From CAVRAZ01 sp963719135 (GTDB lineage: Bacteria; Pseudomonadota; Gammaproteobacteria; DSM-19610): a stretch of DNA of 64,000 nt. The notes under the pieces are model-generated. The model was given only the letters and a program-made list of their open reading frames with translations. It had not been told where the DNA came from and did no database searches. A program made the position numbers and the translations under genes. Below, piece by piece: positions 1 through 9,923 of the stretch (position 1 is its first letter; each line of letters begins with the position of its first letter). The stretch is taken from contig CAVRAZ010000003.1 of the NCBI GenBank assembly GCA_963719135.1, positions 124,001-188,000 of the forward strand, in the 5' to 3' direction.

Positions 1-872
1 GGATCCTCGCCGGGCACCGGCCCGTAACTCCAGGTGTCGGCACCGGTGATGGCGATGTGCCGGTCGTACAGCCAGCGCACGGTGGCGATGCCCGGCCCGG
101 GTTCGCCCGAGAGAAACCGGTCGTCGTTCTTGTTCCAGAGCCCGCCCCAGCCGGTGTGGAACAGCACGGCGTCGCCGGGGCGGATGGCGACGCCTTCCCG
201 CTGCAGCACGCCCTGCACGTCCTCCGGTGTAATCACGTAACCCCGCTCCAGGCGCTCGACGCCCTTGTAGGCGGCGACGTCCACCAGCACGCCGCGCGTG
301 ACGATCGGCGGCACGGTCTCCATGCCGAAACGCGCCAGGCCGCCGGCTTCGACCACGTCTTTCGTGGTCCAGCCGTTGTAGAAGCGCTCGCCGCTCTGAA
401 TGTGACCGATCGAATCGAGCTGGGTGCCGACCTGGAAGGTGCCGACCTGAATCTCGGTGATCCAGTTGATGTCGTTCTTGCCCCAGCCTTTGCCGGACGT
501 ATCCGGACGGCGCAGGTTTTCGTAGTGCGGCGTCACGTCCAGGGTCTGGTGCCAGTAACGCCCGGGAAACTTGGGCGTCTCTTCGTCCAGCACGCGCCCG
601 AGGTCGACCACCGTGCCGGTGCGCACCAGCCCCGCCGCCGACAGTACGGCGGCGGGCGTGATCTCGTTCAGCGTGCCGATCTGGTCGTCGGCGCCGTAGC
701 GGCTGGGCCACCAGGCGCTCTCGCCGGCGGGCAGTCCGCTGCGGTCGCCGCGCGAGTCCGACGCCGCCGCCGGCGCCGCTTCGCCGGCGGCGGCCGCGGC
801 CGTGCAGAACGGCAGCGGCGCGTGGCTCAACAGACCTGCAAGCAGTAAGCACAGTGACGGACGCAAGCGCAT
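1..872 (-). CDS. Cyclase family protein (kynurenine formamidase-like), exported, 3' end outside window
   Basis: The frame stays open from an ATG at 872 to the window edge (290 codons), so the C-terminus is missing. An N-terminal hydrophobic stretch (MRLRPSLCLLLAGLL, then an Ala-rich segment) reads as a signal peptide, implying a periplasmic enzyme. The rest resembles the cyclase/kynurenine formamidase family (PF04199): a GTQLDSIGH segment near residues 150-160 corresponds to the metal-binding GTHxDxPxH region, with the first His replaced by Gln, and a later VLFHTGW segment is typical. Such enzymes are metal-dependent amide or ester hydrolases; the substrate here is unknown. It starts 1 nt after the SDR stop codon, so it is the last visible gene of the leftward buf-doxX-SDR operon. 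Confidence 0.8.
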   Translation of the reverse strand, partial: MRLRPSLCLLLAGLLSHAPLPFCTAAAAAGEAAPAAASDSRGDRSGLPAGESAWWPSRYGADDQIGTLNEITPAAVLSAAGLVRTGTVVDLGRVLDEETPKFPGRYWHQTLDVTPHYENLRRPDTSGKGWGKNDINWITEIQVGTFQVGTQLDSIGHIQSGERFYNGWTTKDVVEAGGLARFGMETVPPIVTRGVLVDVAAYKGVERLERGYVITPEDVQGVLQREGVAIRPGDAVLFHTGWGGLWNKNDDRFLSGEPGPGIATVRWLYDRHIAITGADTWSYGPVPGED

Positions 873-873
873 G

Positions 874-1725
874 TCAGCCGCCCTCATGGAATCCGGGGTA
901 CAGTGTCATGCCCCCGTCGATGTACAGCGTCGTGCCGGTGACGTAATCCGACAGATCGGACGCCAGCCAGACCGCGGCGTGGGCAACGTCCTCGACGTTG
1001 CCCACGCGCCCGTAGGGAATGAGTTCGAGCAGTTCGGCCTCGGCCTCCGGCGTGTCCCAGGCCATGCGGTTGATCGGCGTCTTGATCGCGCCGGGCGAAA
1101 TACTGTTGACGCGTATCTTGTGCGCCGCCAGCTCCTGCGCCATGGTCTGCATCAACAGCATGACACCGCCCTTGGAGGCCGCATAGTTCGCGTGACCCGC
1201 CCAGGGGATGCGGTCGTGCACCGACGAGACGCAGATGATCTTGCCGGCCGCGCAGGTGCAGGCGCGCGGCATTCTGCGGTTCAGGAAGGCGCGGATCGCT
1301 TCGCGCGCGCACAGAAACTGTCCGGTCAGATTCACGCCGAGAACGAAATTCCAGTCCTCAAGCGACATCTCCTGCACCTTCGCGTCGCGCTGCAGGCCGG
1401 CGTTGTTGATCAGGATGTCGAGATCGCCGAATTCGTCCAGCACCTGCTCGAACATCGCGTGCACCTGTCCTTCGTCGCTGACGTCCGCCTGCACGCCGAT
1501 GGCGTTGCCGCCGGCGTCGCGGATGTCGTCGAGCAGCGCCTCGGTCCGCTCCGGCGCCGAGACATAGTTGACGGCGACGGAGGCGCCGGCCTGCGCGAGC
1601 GCCCTGGCGATGCCCGCGCCGATTCCGGAGTTCGCGCCGGTGACGAGCGCCCGCTGTCCCTCCAGGATCTTCCACAGCGAAGCGTGAACGTGGGGTGCCG
1701 TTTCGAAAACCACTTGTGTATCCAT
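874..1725 (-). CDS. Short-chain dehydrogenase/reductase (glucose 1-dehydrogenase-like)
   Basis: Classical SDR of 283 aa acting as an NAD(P)-dependent oxidoreductase in the cytoplasm. The dinucleotide-binding TGANSGIG motif is at residues 29-36, NNAG at 107-110, catalytic Tyr181 and Lys185 in YAASK, and the Ser pair at 167-168. A Cys-containing insertion (residues ~150-160, MPRACTCAAG) just before the catalytic Ser strand is unusual for the family. Its position, 25 nt after the DoxX gene and 1 nt before the cyclase gene, puts it in the same transcript. The substrate cannot be read from sequence; pairing with a cyclase-family hydrolase suggests a small catabolic or detoxification step. Confidence 0.88.
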   Translation of the reverse strand: MDTQVVFETAPHVHASLWKILEGQRALVTGANSGIGAGIARALAQAGASVAVNYVSAPERTEALLDDIRDAGGNAIGVQADVSDEGQVHAMFEQVLDEFGDLDILINNAGLQRDAKVQEMSLEDWNFVLGVNLTGQFLCAREAIRAFLNRRMPRACTCAAGKIICVSSVHDRIPWAGHANYAASKGGVMLLMQTMAQELAAHKIRVNSISPGAIKTPINRMAWDTPEAEAELLELIPYGRVGNVEDVAHAAVWLASDLSDYVTGTTLYIDGGMTLYPGFHEGG

Positions 1726-1750
1726 TGCAGAACTCCCGATTGAAGGTGAC

Positions 1751-2227
1751 CTAGAAACCGAATTTCTTCGCGATCAGATGATCGAGCGACAACTTGCCCG
1801 GCCCGTGCAGCAGGGGTACCAGCAACAGCACGCCCCAGAGTTCGTGATAACCGAGCGCGTTCGCGTCCAGCGCGGGGTAGGAAATCACCGCGACAATGTT
1901 GAGCACGGACAGCGCGGCGGCGCTGAACCGGCCGGCGAGACCGGCGGCCAGCAACACCGCAAACGTCAGCTCCGAAAACGTTGCCAGATACGCCGCCACC
2001 TCGGGCGGCAGCAGCGGCACGCTGTATTCGTAGCGAAAGAGCTGCAGCGTGGTGTCGAAGCTCTGCGCCTTGGTCAATCCCGCCTGCCAGAACACGTTGG
2101 CGACCCAGAGACGGACGGCCAGGTCGCCGACCGGCGCCAGGAAATCGAGCAGGCCGACGGCGCGCCGTACCAGCGCCAGCGGCGACGACAACGAACCGGA
2201 TGGTTTGAATGTGGTGGACATGCTCAT
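1751..2227 (-). CDS. DoxX family membrane protein of the bufferin operon
   Basis: A 158-aa integral membrane protein with about four hydrophobic helices and the DoxX-family pattern RLWVANVFWQAGLTK near residues 39-53. The start at 2227 is preceded by GGAGG six bases upstream and lies 1 nt after the bufC stop. DoxX-like proteins frequently close DUF2282/DUF692/DUF2063 operons. They are proposed to act in membrane redox chemistry linked to the modified peptide, but a biochemical role here is inference. Confidence 0.85.
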   Translation of the reverse strand: MSMSTTFKPSGSLSSPLALVRRAVGLLDFLAPVGDLAVRLWVANVFWQAGLTKAQSFDTTLQLFRYEYSVPLLPPEVAAYLATFSELTFAVLLAAGLAGRFSAAALSVLNIVAVISYPALDANALGYHELWGVLLLVPLLHGPGKLSLDHLIAKKFGF

Positions 2228-2228
2228 G

Positions 2229-3050
2229 CTATACCTCCGAGGTTGAATGAAAGTGAATGTGTGAGGCGAACGGCGTGCCGACGGCGAAATCGACGAGCAC
2301 GCCGCCGCGGACGCAACGCCGCAGTGCGGCGCCCAGGTCGAAGCCGGCGTCGGCCGCGACGCCGGCGGTGTGGGCGTCGGCCAGCGTTGCGCCGCGGCTT
2401 AAGTGTTCGAGCACGCGAAAGTCGCCGGCCGACAGGGGTTCGAGCGTGACGGCATCGGGCCTGCGCATCACCAGCAGGCGTGCAGGACCTTCGTCGAGAC
2501 GCACGCTCCGCTCGCCCGGCCAGCCGTCGAGGTTGACCTGCCAGATGCGCAACACGGGATACGGCGACGCGATCAGTCGCGCGGCCGGCTGCAGGCGGAA
2601 GCGCAGCGCCGGGTAGTCGGCCGGTGCGACACCGCCCAGCGCCGCCAGATCGAGCGGCGCGGCCAGCGCCGTGTGAAACACGCTGTGATAGGCCCACTCG
2701 AGACGCGCGACGTCCCCGAGATACGGGTAGTCCGCCAGTGCCGGCAGGCGCGCGAGGAATTCGGGAAACGCGTCGCCGTAACGGTGAACGTCGCCCGACG
2801 TGGAACGCACCGCGCGCACGTAGTGCCTTGTCGTCTGCCGGAAGAAATCCTCACCGACCAGGCGCAGCGTCACCGCAAACACCGCCGCCAGCGCTTCGCT
2901 CAGACCAGTGGTGAAATTGTTGCGGTAGATGCGGATGCGGCGCGCGCCGCTCAAGCCGTTGCCGCGAATCCGGCGGCTGAACGCGGCAGCGCTGCTTTCG
3001 TCGAAAACCGCGCGCGCGAATTCCATCTGCAGCTCACGCAACCCGGACAC
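2229..3050 (-). CDS. bufC: BufC-like DUF2063 partner protein
   Basis: 273-aa protein of the DUF2063 (putative DNA-binding/RRE-like) family, which accompanies DUF692 enzymes and is thought to present the precursor peptide to them. The typical N-terminal half is visible (LQMEFARAVF at the start; YRNNFTTGLSEAL near residues 42-54; VGEDFF; YGDAFPEFL near residues 91-99). The start is GTG at 3050, overlapping the repaired bufB frame by 17 nt, so the two are probably translationally coupled. The name covers a proposed function; DNA binding has not been established for these operon members. Confidence 0.85.
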   Translation of the reverse strand: MSGLRELQMEFARAVFDESSAAAFSRRIRGNGLSGARRIRIYRNNFTTGLSEALAAVFAVTLRLVGEDFFRQTTRHYVRAVRSTSGDVHRYGDAFPEFLARLPALADYPYLGDVARLEWAYHSVFHTALAAPLDLAALGGVAPADYPALRFRLQPAARLIASPYPVLRIWQVNLDGWPGERSVRLDEGPARLLVMRRPDAVTLEPLSAGDFRVLEHLSRGATLADAHTAGVAADAGFDLGAALRRCVRGGVLVDFAVGTPFASHIHFHSTSEV

Positions 3051-3904
3051 GGCGGTTCTCCATGATGGCCTGAGCCTTGGCGGCCTCGGCGACCAGTGTT
3101 GCGAGCGGCGGCAGGTCCGAGTCCCACTCGATCAGCGTCGGCGTCGCACCGAAGCGCGCGACGGCTGCTTCGTAAAGACGCCAGAACGTCCGCCGTCACC
3201 GGCCGATTGTGCGTGTCGATCAGTATCTCGCCGCCGTCGTACCGCTTGCGCGTGAAGCCCGCCAGGTGCATCTCGCCGACCGCACCCGTCGGAATGGCGC
3301 GCAGGTACAGATAGGGATCGAAACCGTGGTTGCAGGCGCTGACGTAGATGTTGTTGACGTCGAGCAGAATGCCGCAGCCGCTGCGCCGCGCGAGTTCGGC
3401 CAGAAAATCCCATTCGGGTATCTCGGAACCCGCGAACTCGAGGTAGCTCGAAATGTTCTCGATCAGAATCCGGCGCCCGAGCCGGTCCTGGATTTCGGTT
3501 ACCCGGCCGGTCAGATGACGCAGCGCTTCTTCCGTGTAGGGCAGCGGCAGCAGATCGTTCAGGTATTCGCCGCCGACCGAGCCCCAGGACAGATGCTCGG
3601 AAACGCAGCCGGGCTCGACCCGCTCGATCAGTGACTTCAGGTCGGCGACATGCGCAGGGTTGAGCGGATCGGTGGAACCGACCGACAGACCGACGCCGTG
3701 CAGACTCAGACCGTAGTCCCGGCGCACCTTCAGCAGCGCCGTGACCGGAATACCGTTGCCGAAATAGTTCTCGCTGTGGACTTCGACCCAGTCGAGCGCG
3801 GGCCGGCTGTCCAGAAATTCGGCGAGATGGGGAGCCCGAAGGCCGATTCCGGCGGTTGCCGGAATCGACCTGTCGGAAGCCTTCGCTGTCGCAGGCGCGA
3901 ACAT
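3034..3904 (-). CDS. bufB: BufB-like DUF692 (MNIO) peptide-modifying enzyme, one frameshift
   Basis: TIM-barrel DUF692 enzyme (multinuclear non-haem iron-dependent oxidative enzyme family) expected to modify cysteines of the adjacent bufferin precursor. The family pattern is clear: GIGLRAPH near residue 20, HSENYFG near 43, LHGVGLS near 68, SEHLSW near 101, ENISSY, LLDVNNIY and GEMHLAGF. The continuous reading frame goes out of register near 3184. Dropping one base there (the G in CCAGAACG of the plus strand) restores a conserved tail VWRLYEAAVARFGATPTLIE...PPLATL and ends at a TGA at 3034-3036, giving about 289 aa, the normal length. Left uncorrected, the frame runs to 2951 with a non-homologous tail. 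It is either a sequencing error or a recent mutation. It starts 3 nt after bufA. Confidence 0.85.
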
Positions 3905-3907
3905 CGG

Positions 3908-4168
3908 CTACTGGCCGGTCTTCGGCGTCAGACTGCCGCCCACGACCTTTTCGCAGGTGCCTTTGGGCAGATACAGCCAGGCATCGCCCTGACCGTCGTT
4001 CTTGATGGTGCCGGCGCACGAGCCCGAGCTGGTCTGGCAGTCGTTCTTGTGGGCCATGACCACCCCGTAACACTTTTCGGGCTTCTCCTCCGCATAGACG
4101 TTGCTCAGAACCGTCATTGCAAACAAACCGGCGACGGCCGCCGCTGCCATGGCTTTGCTGTCTTTCAT
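3908..4168 (-). CDS. bufA: Bufferin precursor peptide, DUF2282 family
   Basis: 86-aa exported peptide with an N-terminal signal (AAAAVAGLFAMTVLSNVYA, residues 8-26) and four cysteines at 33, 44, 51 and 72, in the DUF2282 arrangement EKCYGV...KNDC...SCAGT...LPKGTC. Members of this family are ribosomally made precursors whose cysteines are modified by the DUF692 enzyme encoded next door and bind copper in the periplasm. The start at 4168 is chosen because GGAG lies eight bases upstream and the signal peptide begins there; a longer upstream extension (to 4363) has no family similarity. First gene of the operon, preceded by a sigma-54-type promoter. Confidence 0.9.
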   Translation of the reverse strand: MKDSKAMAAAAVAGLFAMTVLSNVYAEEKPEKCYGVVMAHKNDCQTSSGSCAGTIKNDGQGDAWLYLPKGTCEKVVGGSLTPKTGQ

Positions 4169-4680
4169 TGCACGATCTCCACTGTTGGGTTGTTGAATCC
4201 GGCAGCACCGTCGCCGCCGTCCGAACGGTATAGAGCAACCGCTGTGCCAAGTCCGGGCATGGCGACGTTTTTCTCTGTTTTTCATTACGTTATGAAATGC
4301 CAGCGGCCCGGCTGCAGCATTGTCCGCGGACGCCGTCCACCAGTATTCGCGGGTTCGCCGCAAGGATTGGCGGGTTGTGTGGAAGTGGCGCCTTGACGCG
4401 GGCCGGCGCGGGCACGCCAGGACGCCCGGTGAAATAGATTTCGAAATTGATATCCGTCATTCAGTCTGAGTCTGTCAGCGCGTCTAATAGGCACAAAGGA
4501 AACCTGTGGAGTGCAAGGGAAAGGCGGATTCGAACGGCCATGAGGGCGTTCGGGTCTGCAGCGCGACCGGCGGAGCTGGCAGGCGATGTTTGGCCTGTGG
4601 CCACCGGCGGTGGGGGAGTGATCGGTGAGCAAGTGCGTCTGTGTCGAAGCAATCCGCGACGCAGCGCGAGGAAAATAAAA
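4169..4680. other. Divergent intergenic region bufA / PEP-CTERM-like gene
   Basis: No gene is visible in these ~510 bases. The left part holds the sigma-54 promoter for bufA. The right part is the leader of the exported protein at 4681; it contains a small hairpin (CACAAAGG...CCTGTG near 4490-4508) but no riboswitch fold I can name. Confidence 0.5.
4234..4250 (-). promoter_or_regulatory. Sigma-54 (-24/-12) promoter of the buf operon
   Basis: Reading the minus strand, TTGGCACAGCGGTTGCT matches the sigma-54 consensus YTGGCACGRNNNTTGCW at all but one defined position, including GG at -24 and GC at -12. It lies about 65 nt upstream of the bufA start, which predicts a leader of roughly 50 nt. It points in the correct direction and the window encodes a sigma-54 activator 2 kb away. 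I matched this by eye; no background frequency was computed. Confidence 0.7.
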
Positions 4681-5004
4681 ATGAATGGGCTCTTGAAATT
4701 TTCCGCGGTCCTCGCGTTACTGTTCGTGGCGGGGACCGCCGGCGCGGCGCGTGTCGGCGACGCGTATATGGGCGATCAGGATCAGGATCAGATCAGCGGC
4801 ATCACTTGGATAAGCGATATGCAGTACGACGCAACGCTCCATCCGGCGGGCGGCCTGTCTTACGGAGCCCGGAGTGTGGTGTTGCCAAAGGGTATCGAGG
4901 TTGAGCCTTCTGACGGCAGCGCACCGCTTCCGAGCGTGTACTGGCTGCTGGGCGCGGCGTTGATCGCGTTTGCAACGATCGGCAGGCGCAGGACCAGACG
5001 CTGA
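4681..5004 (+). CDS. Small exported protein with PEP-CTERM-like sorting tail
   Basis: 107 aa. An N-terminal signal peptide (LLKFSAVLALLFVAGTAGAA, residues 4-23) is followed by a polar region with a repeated Asp-Gln run (GDQDQDQ). The C-terminus has the three-part sorting layout: a short Pro motif (APLPSVYW), a hydrophobic helix (LLGAALIAFATIG) and a basic end (RRRTRR). This resembles the PEP-CTERM variant VPLPAAxW recognised by exosortases, so an exported, envelope-processed or matrix-associated protein is inferred. The start at 4681 is preceded by GAGGA about nine bases upstream. No exosortase is in this window. A strong terminator follows. Confidence 0.65.
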   Translation: MNGLLKFSAVLALLFVAGTAGAARVGDAYMGDQDQDQISGITWISDMQYDATLHPAGGLSYGARSVVLPKGIEVEPSDGSAPLPSVYWLLGAALIAFATIGRRRTRR

Positions 5005-5026
5005 CGAATAGACATCCCTGCGGTTG

Positions 5027-5057
5027 AGGAACGGCTGCTTGGGCAGCCGTTCCTTTC
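5027..5057 (+). terminator. Rho-independent-type terminator
   Basis: A perfect 12-bp stem (AGGAACGGCTGC / GCAGCCGTTCCT) with a 4-base loop, followed by TTTC, lies 22 nt after the PEP-CTERM-like gene. The U tract is short, so efficiency is uncertain. Confidence 0.75.
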
Positions 5058-5205
5058 CCGGTTGCCGCAACTTCGCCGCACCCGCGCGGTGACCGGTGCC
5101 CCGGACACCCGAACCACCGGACGTCCCGGGCGGAACGCACCCGCGGCAGGTCAAGATAAGCGTGCAGCCGCCGACGTTAGCGGACAATCCGTACCTGTCT
5201 GAGTC

Positions 5206-6126
5206 ATGCTCATGTCGACAACCCGCAAGGGCCTCTCCGCCCTGTCCATCCTGTTCATGCTGGTGTTCCTGGCCGCGCTCGCGCTGTACGTTCTGGGGTC
5301 GGACAAGACCGGTGCAATCGTCGCCATGACCGTTGCCGGCATCCTGATGACCGGCGCCGCCGTCCTGGCCACGCCGCAGTATAAACGCCGGACCAGGCCC
5401 GGCGTCGCCGCGCCTGTGACGGCAACGGATTCACCCATGCCCCGGATAACCGGCGTCTACTGGCTCAAACGCAACGCGAAAACGGACCGGCTTCTGGCCT
5501 GGGTACAGATCGGCGTTTACATAGTGGCCGCTCTGCTGATTGCAAGCACGGTTGCGCTGTTCAACCTGATGCAGATGGCCAAAATGGAAACGCCCCGCCC
5601 CGAAGACCTTGCCAGCATCGAGGACGGCAAACACATGCTTACGCTGATGCTCATCATTGCCGCGGGACTGCCGCTCCTGGCACGGCTGGGGTTGCGCAGC
5701 ATGAAGCACAGTCTGGGCACGGACGGCACCCGCCTCTATGTGCGGACGGACGAAGCCAGACAGCAATCCTTCGCGCCCGAACAACTGGTGTACGGCAACC
5801 GCGCCATCCTCTTCCGCGAGCAGGTGTTCGCCACGCAGACCGGCAAGCGCCAGCCGCTGTACGCCGACGGCGAAATCGAGACCTACATCGCGCCCCTGTT
5901 AGGGCGCGCGAAACGGCTGGGACCGATCGCGCTGCTCGGGTATCAGCTCGAGCATCGGGAGAGCACCCTGATGGCGAATCTGATTTTCGCCGTCATCGTC
6001 GCCTCCTTCGTGTTCGGCACCGGTCTGTGGCATCACTTCCAGAGAACGTCCGATCACGTCGTCATGCCGGCGAAGGCCGGCATCCAGCGCATCGAGATGA
6101 CCGGATCCCGGCCTTCGCCCGAATAG
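5206..6126 (+). CDS. Membrane protein of unknown function, C-terminus formed by a repeat
   Basis: 306 aa, not recognised as a named family. Two hydrophobic helices near the N-terminus (residues ~12-55), two more around 103-123 and 145-165, and one at about 257-277 suggest a multi-pass inner-membrane protein with a soluble loop before the last helix. The last ~22 residues (from VVMPAKAGIQ) are encoded by a dispersed palindromic repeat that has read into the gene, so the native protein probably ended near residue 284. There is a second ATG two codons downstream (5212). It is convergent with the sigma-54 activator gene. Confidence 0.7.
   Translation: MLMSTTRKGLSALSILFMLVFLAALALYVLGSDKTGAIVAMTVAGILMTGAAVLATPQYKRRTRPGVAAPVTATDSPMPRITGVYWLKRNAKTDRLLAWVQIGVYIVAALLIASTVALFNLMQMAKMETPRPEDLASIEDGKHMLTLMLIIAAGLPLLARLGLRSMKHSLGTDGTRLYVRTDEARQQSFAPEQLVYGNRAILFREQVFATQTGKRQPLYADGEIETYIAPLLGRAKRLGPIALLGYQLEHRESTLMANLIFAVIVASFVFGTGLWHHFQRTSDHVVMPAKAGIQRIEMTGSRPSPE
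6061..6120. repeat. Dispersed palindromic repeat (PAKAGIQ type), copy 1
   Basis: Two inverted arms containing CCGGCGAAGGCCGG and CCCGGCCTTCGCC flank a short centre. The same unit occurs near 20,338-20,440 and 40,421-40,501. Here it lies between convergent genes, where it could serve as a two-way terminator, and it supplies the last codons of the upstream gene. Confidence 0.75.
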
Positions 6127-6223
6127 CGTTCGACAGCCGGTCAAGCACCTGCACGGAGATTCGCCAGGCCGCTTTGCTCACCGGGTACCTGCTGCGGCGG
6201 GAGCCGGTGACAAACCCGGGCCG

Positions 6224-8119
<1,896 letters not shown>

Positions 8120-8279
8120 TCCTCGATTGACCGGTGGCTGCGGAAGTCCTTCAAGTATATCTCAAGCGCAACAGACCGCACCCTGCCGCGCGGAACGTCC
8201 CGGCGAGCGGCGCATACGGGTTATGACACCCGTTTGCACCGAACGCCTGGGATCCGGACATCGATCACGTCCGGGACGG

Positions 8280-9923
8280 TCACCGGGATGCTGCAAAGAC
8301 CGCCTTATGGGCGGGAATCAACAGCTTGATCCTGTACAACCCGTCCTGCGCAGCCAGGTAGAGGGTCCTGCCGTCGGCGTCGCCCCAGGCCATGTTGTGC
8401 GGATGGCGGCCTGTGCGCAGCGTGCCGAGATGCCCGCCCTGGGGCGAAAGTATCCAGAGCCCGCCCGGCCCGGAGACATAGAGATTGCCGGCGACATCGA
8501 CCTTGATACCGTCGACGGCGTCTTCGCCGGGCGCCCGGGTCATGTCGAAAAACACCTCACCGGCATCGAGCGTGCCGTCCGCCTTGACGGGATAGCGCAT
8601 GACCACCTTGCGGTGGTCGTCCCCGTTGCCGACGTACAGAAAACGCTCGTCGGGCGAGAAGGCGATGCCGTTCGGCCCGCTGAGTTCACGGGTCAGCAGC
8701 GTCACCTTGCCGTCGGCCACGCAGTACACGCCGGCATAAGGCAGTTCCTTGCGCGGCTCCTTGTCGAACTGCGGCAGACCGAAATCCGGGTCGGTGAAAT
8801 ACAGACTGCCGTCGGACTTGTAGACGAGATCGTTGGGACCGTTCAGACGCCTGCCCTCGTAGCGGTCGGCCAGCACCATTTCGCTGCCGTCGGCTTCGAC
8901 ACGGATCACACGCCGATTGCCGTGCTGATCGATGGTCAGCCGGCCGGCGCCGTCGAGCGCCAGTCCGTTGGACCCCGGCTGCCGGTATTCGGCGATGTCC
9001 GCGCCCCGATAGCCGCTGGGCGCCCGGAACACCGACAAGCGGTTGTCGGCGGGCGCGTAGGCGTAGATGCGGTTCGCGTTGGGATCGGAAAACAGCAAAT
9101 AACCGCCGTCCGCGACCCACACCGGGCCTTCAGTGAACCGGAAGCCATCGGCCAGCTTGAAGATCTTGGGATTGGGCGGAACGACGGCGTCCAGCCCGGG
9201 ATCGTCGCGCTCCACGTCGACGTTGACCTCATGCGGGGTCACGGCGAAAGGCACCTCAGCGCCCGCATGGAACGTCAGCCGCGCGTAACGCATATAGATG
9301 AAATTGGTCGACGGATCGGACAGCGGCCCGTTGGCGCCGAAGACCGCGAGCTGAATGGTCTGGCCCGGCTGCACGTTGCGTCCGATCACCAGGCGGTTCT
9401 CGCCATTCCAACCTCCGATCACCGATCCGCCGCTCTGTCCTGCGACGCGCGGCAGCTCGCCGTCGACCCAGACTTCGGCGTAGTCGTCGACCAAGGTTTC
9501 GAAGACCAGCGTCGAACCGGCGGTGTCGAAACCGCCCACGCGCGCAGGCACGGTCAGCGCAAGCCGGTACCAGTTGAAACTCAGCCGCCCGTTGCCGCGA
9601 CGCGCGGCGAGCGGGGCGGGATCGAGCGCCGGCCAGGCGCTGTCGTCGAAATCGCGGGCACCCGCGTGCGGCGCGATGTCGTGGGTTCGCACCGGCGCGC
9701 CGGTCGGCTGCTGATCGGCGCCGGGCGCCTTGAAATCGACTTCACGGATAACCGCATCGTGATAGCGCCACTGCCCTTTGACCAGCGCGACGCCGCGCGC
9801 GTCGGCGAGGTCGATCGTGGCCTGCGCCGCATCGGCCGGCACTGCGGAGACGTCGCCGGCGAAGGCGCCGCGCGCGGCGACCGCAACGATTGCACCGGCG
9901 ACGAAAAGACTGATCCGGTTCAT
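8280..9923 (-). CDS. SMP-30/gluconolactonase-like protein with N-terminal jelly-roll domain
   Basis: 547 aa with a signal peptide (ISLFVAGAIVAVAARGAFA). The first half looks like a galactose-binding-type jelly roll (DFDDSAWPAL, NWYRLALTVP, DDYAEVWVDGE). The second half is a six-bladed propeller of the SMP-30/lactonase family with the usual metal ligands: Glu in FTEGPVW, Asn in LNGPNDLV and GPNGIAFS, Asp in AVDGIKVD. Such proteins hydrolyse sugar lactones or related esters; the substrate here is unknown. The start at 9923 is an ATG overlapping the upstream stop by 4 nt, so it is translationally coupled to the GlcG-cupin gene. Confidence 0.88.
   Translation of the reverse strand: MNRISLFVAGAIVAVAARGAFAGDVSAVPADAAQATIDLADARGVALVKGQWRYHDAVIREVDFKAPGADQQPTGAPVRTHDIAPHAGARDFDDSAWPALDPAPLAARRGNGRLSFNWYRLALTVPARVGGFDTAGSTLVFETLVDDYAEVWVDGELPRVAGQSGGSVIGGWNGENRLVIGRNVQPGQTIQLAVFGANGPLSDPSTNFIYMRYARLTFHAGAEVPFAVTPHEVNVDVERDDPGLDAVVPPNPKIFKLADGFRFTEGPVWVADGGYLLFSDPNANRIYAYAPADNRLSVFRAPSGYRGADIAEYRQPGSNGLALDGAGRLTIDQHGNRRVIRVEADGSEMVLADRYEGRRLNGPNDLVYKSDGSLYFTDPDFGLPQFDKEPRKELPYAGVYCVADGKVTLLTRELSGPNGIAFSPDERFLYVGNGDDHRKVVMRYPVKADGTLDAGEVFFDMTRAPGEDAVDGIKVDVAGNLYVSGPGGLWILSPQGGHLGTLRTGRHPHNMAWGDADGRTLYLAAQDGLYRIKLLIPAHKAVFAASR

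Noticed and set aside
57..848. 263-aa open frame on the plus strand
   Set aside because: Arg/Ala-rich shadow of the cyclase gene on the minus strand, which shows a signal peptide and family motifs.
3132..4250. 372-aa frame on the minus strand across bufA/bufB
   Set aside because: No family similarity; it overlaps two genes with clear domains in other frames.
4480..4680. Leader of the PEP-CTERM-like gene considered as a c-di-GMP riboswitch
   Set aside because: Contains one short hairpin and an AAACC element but lacks the second conserved helix and the receptor sequence.
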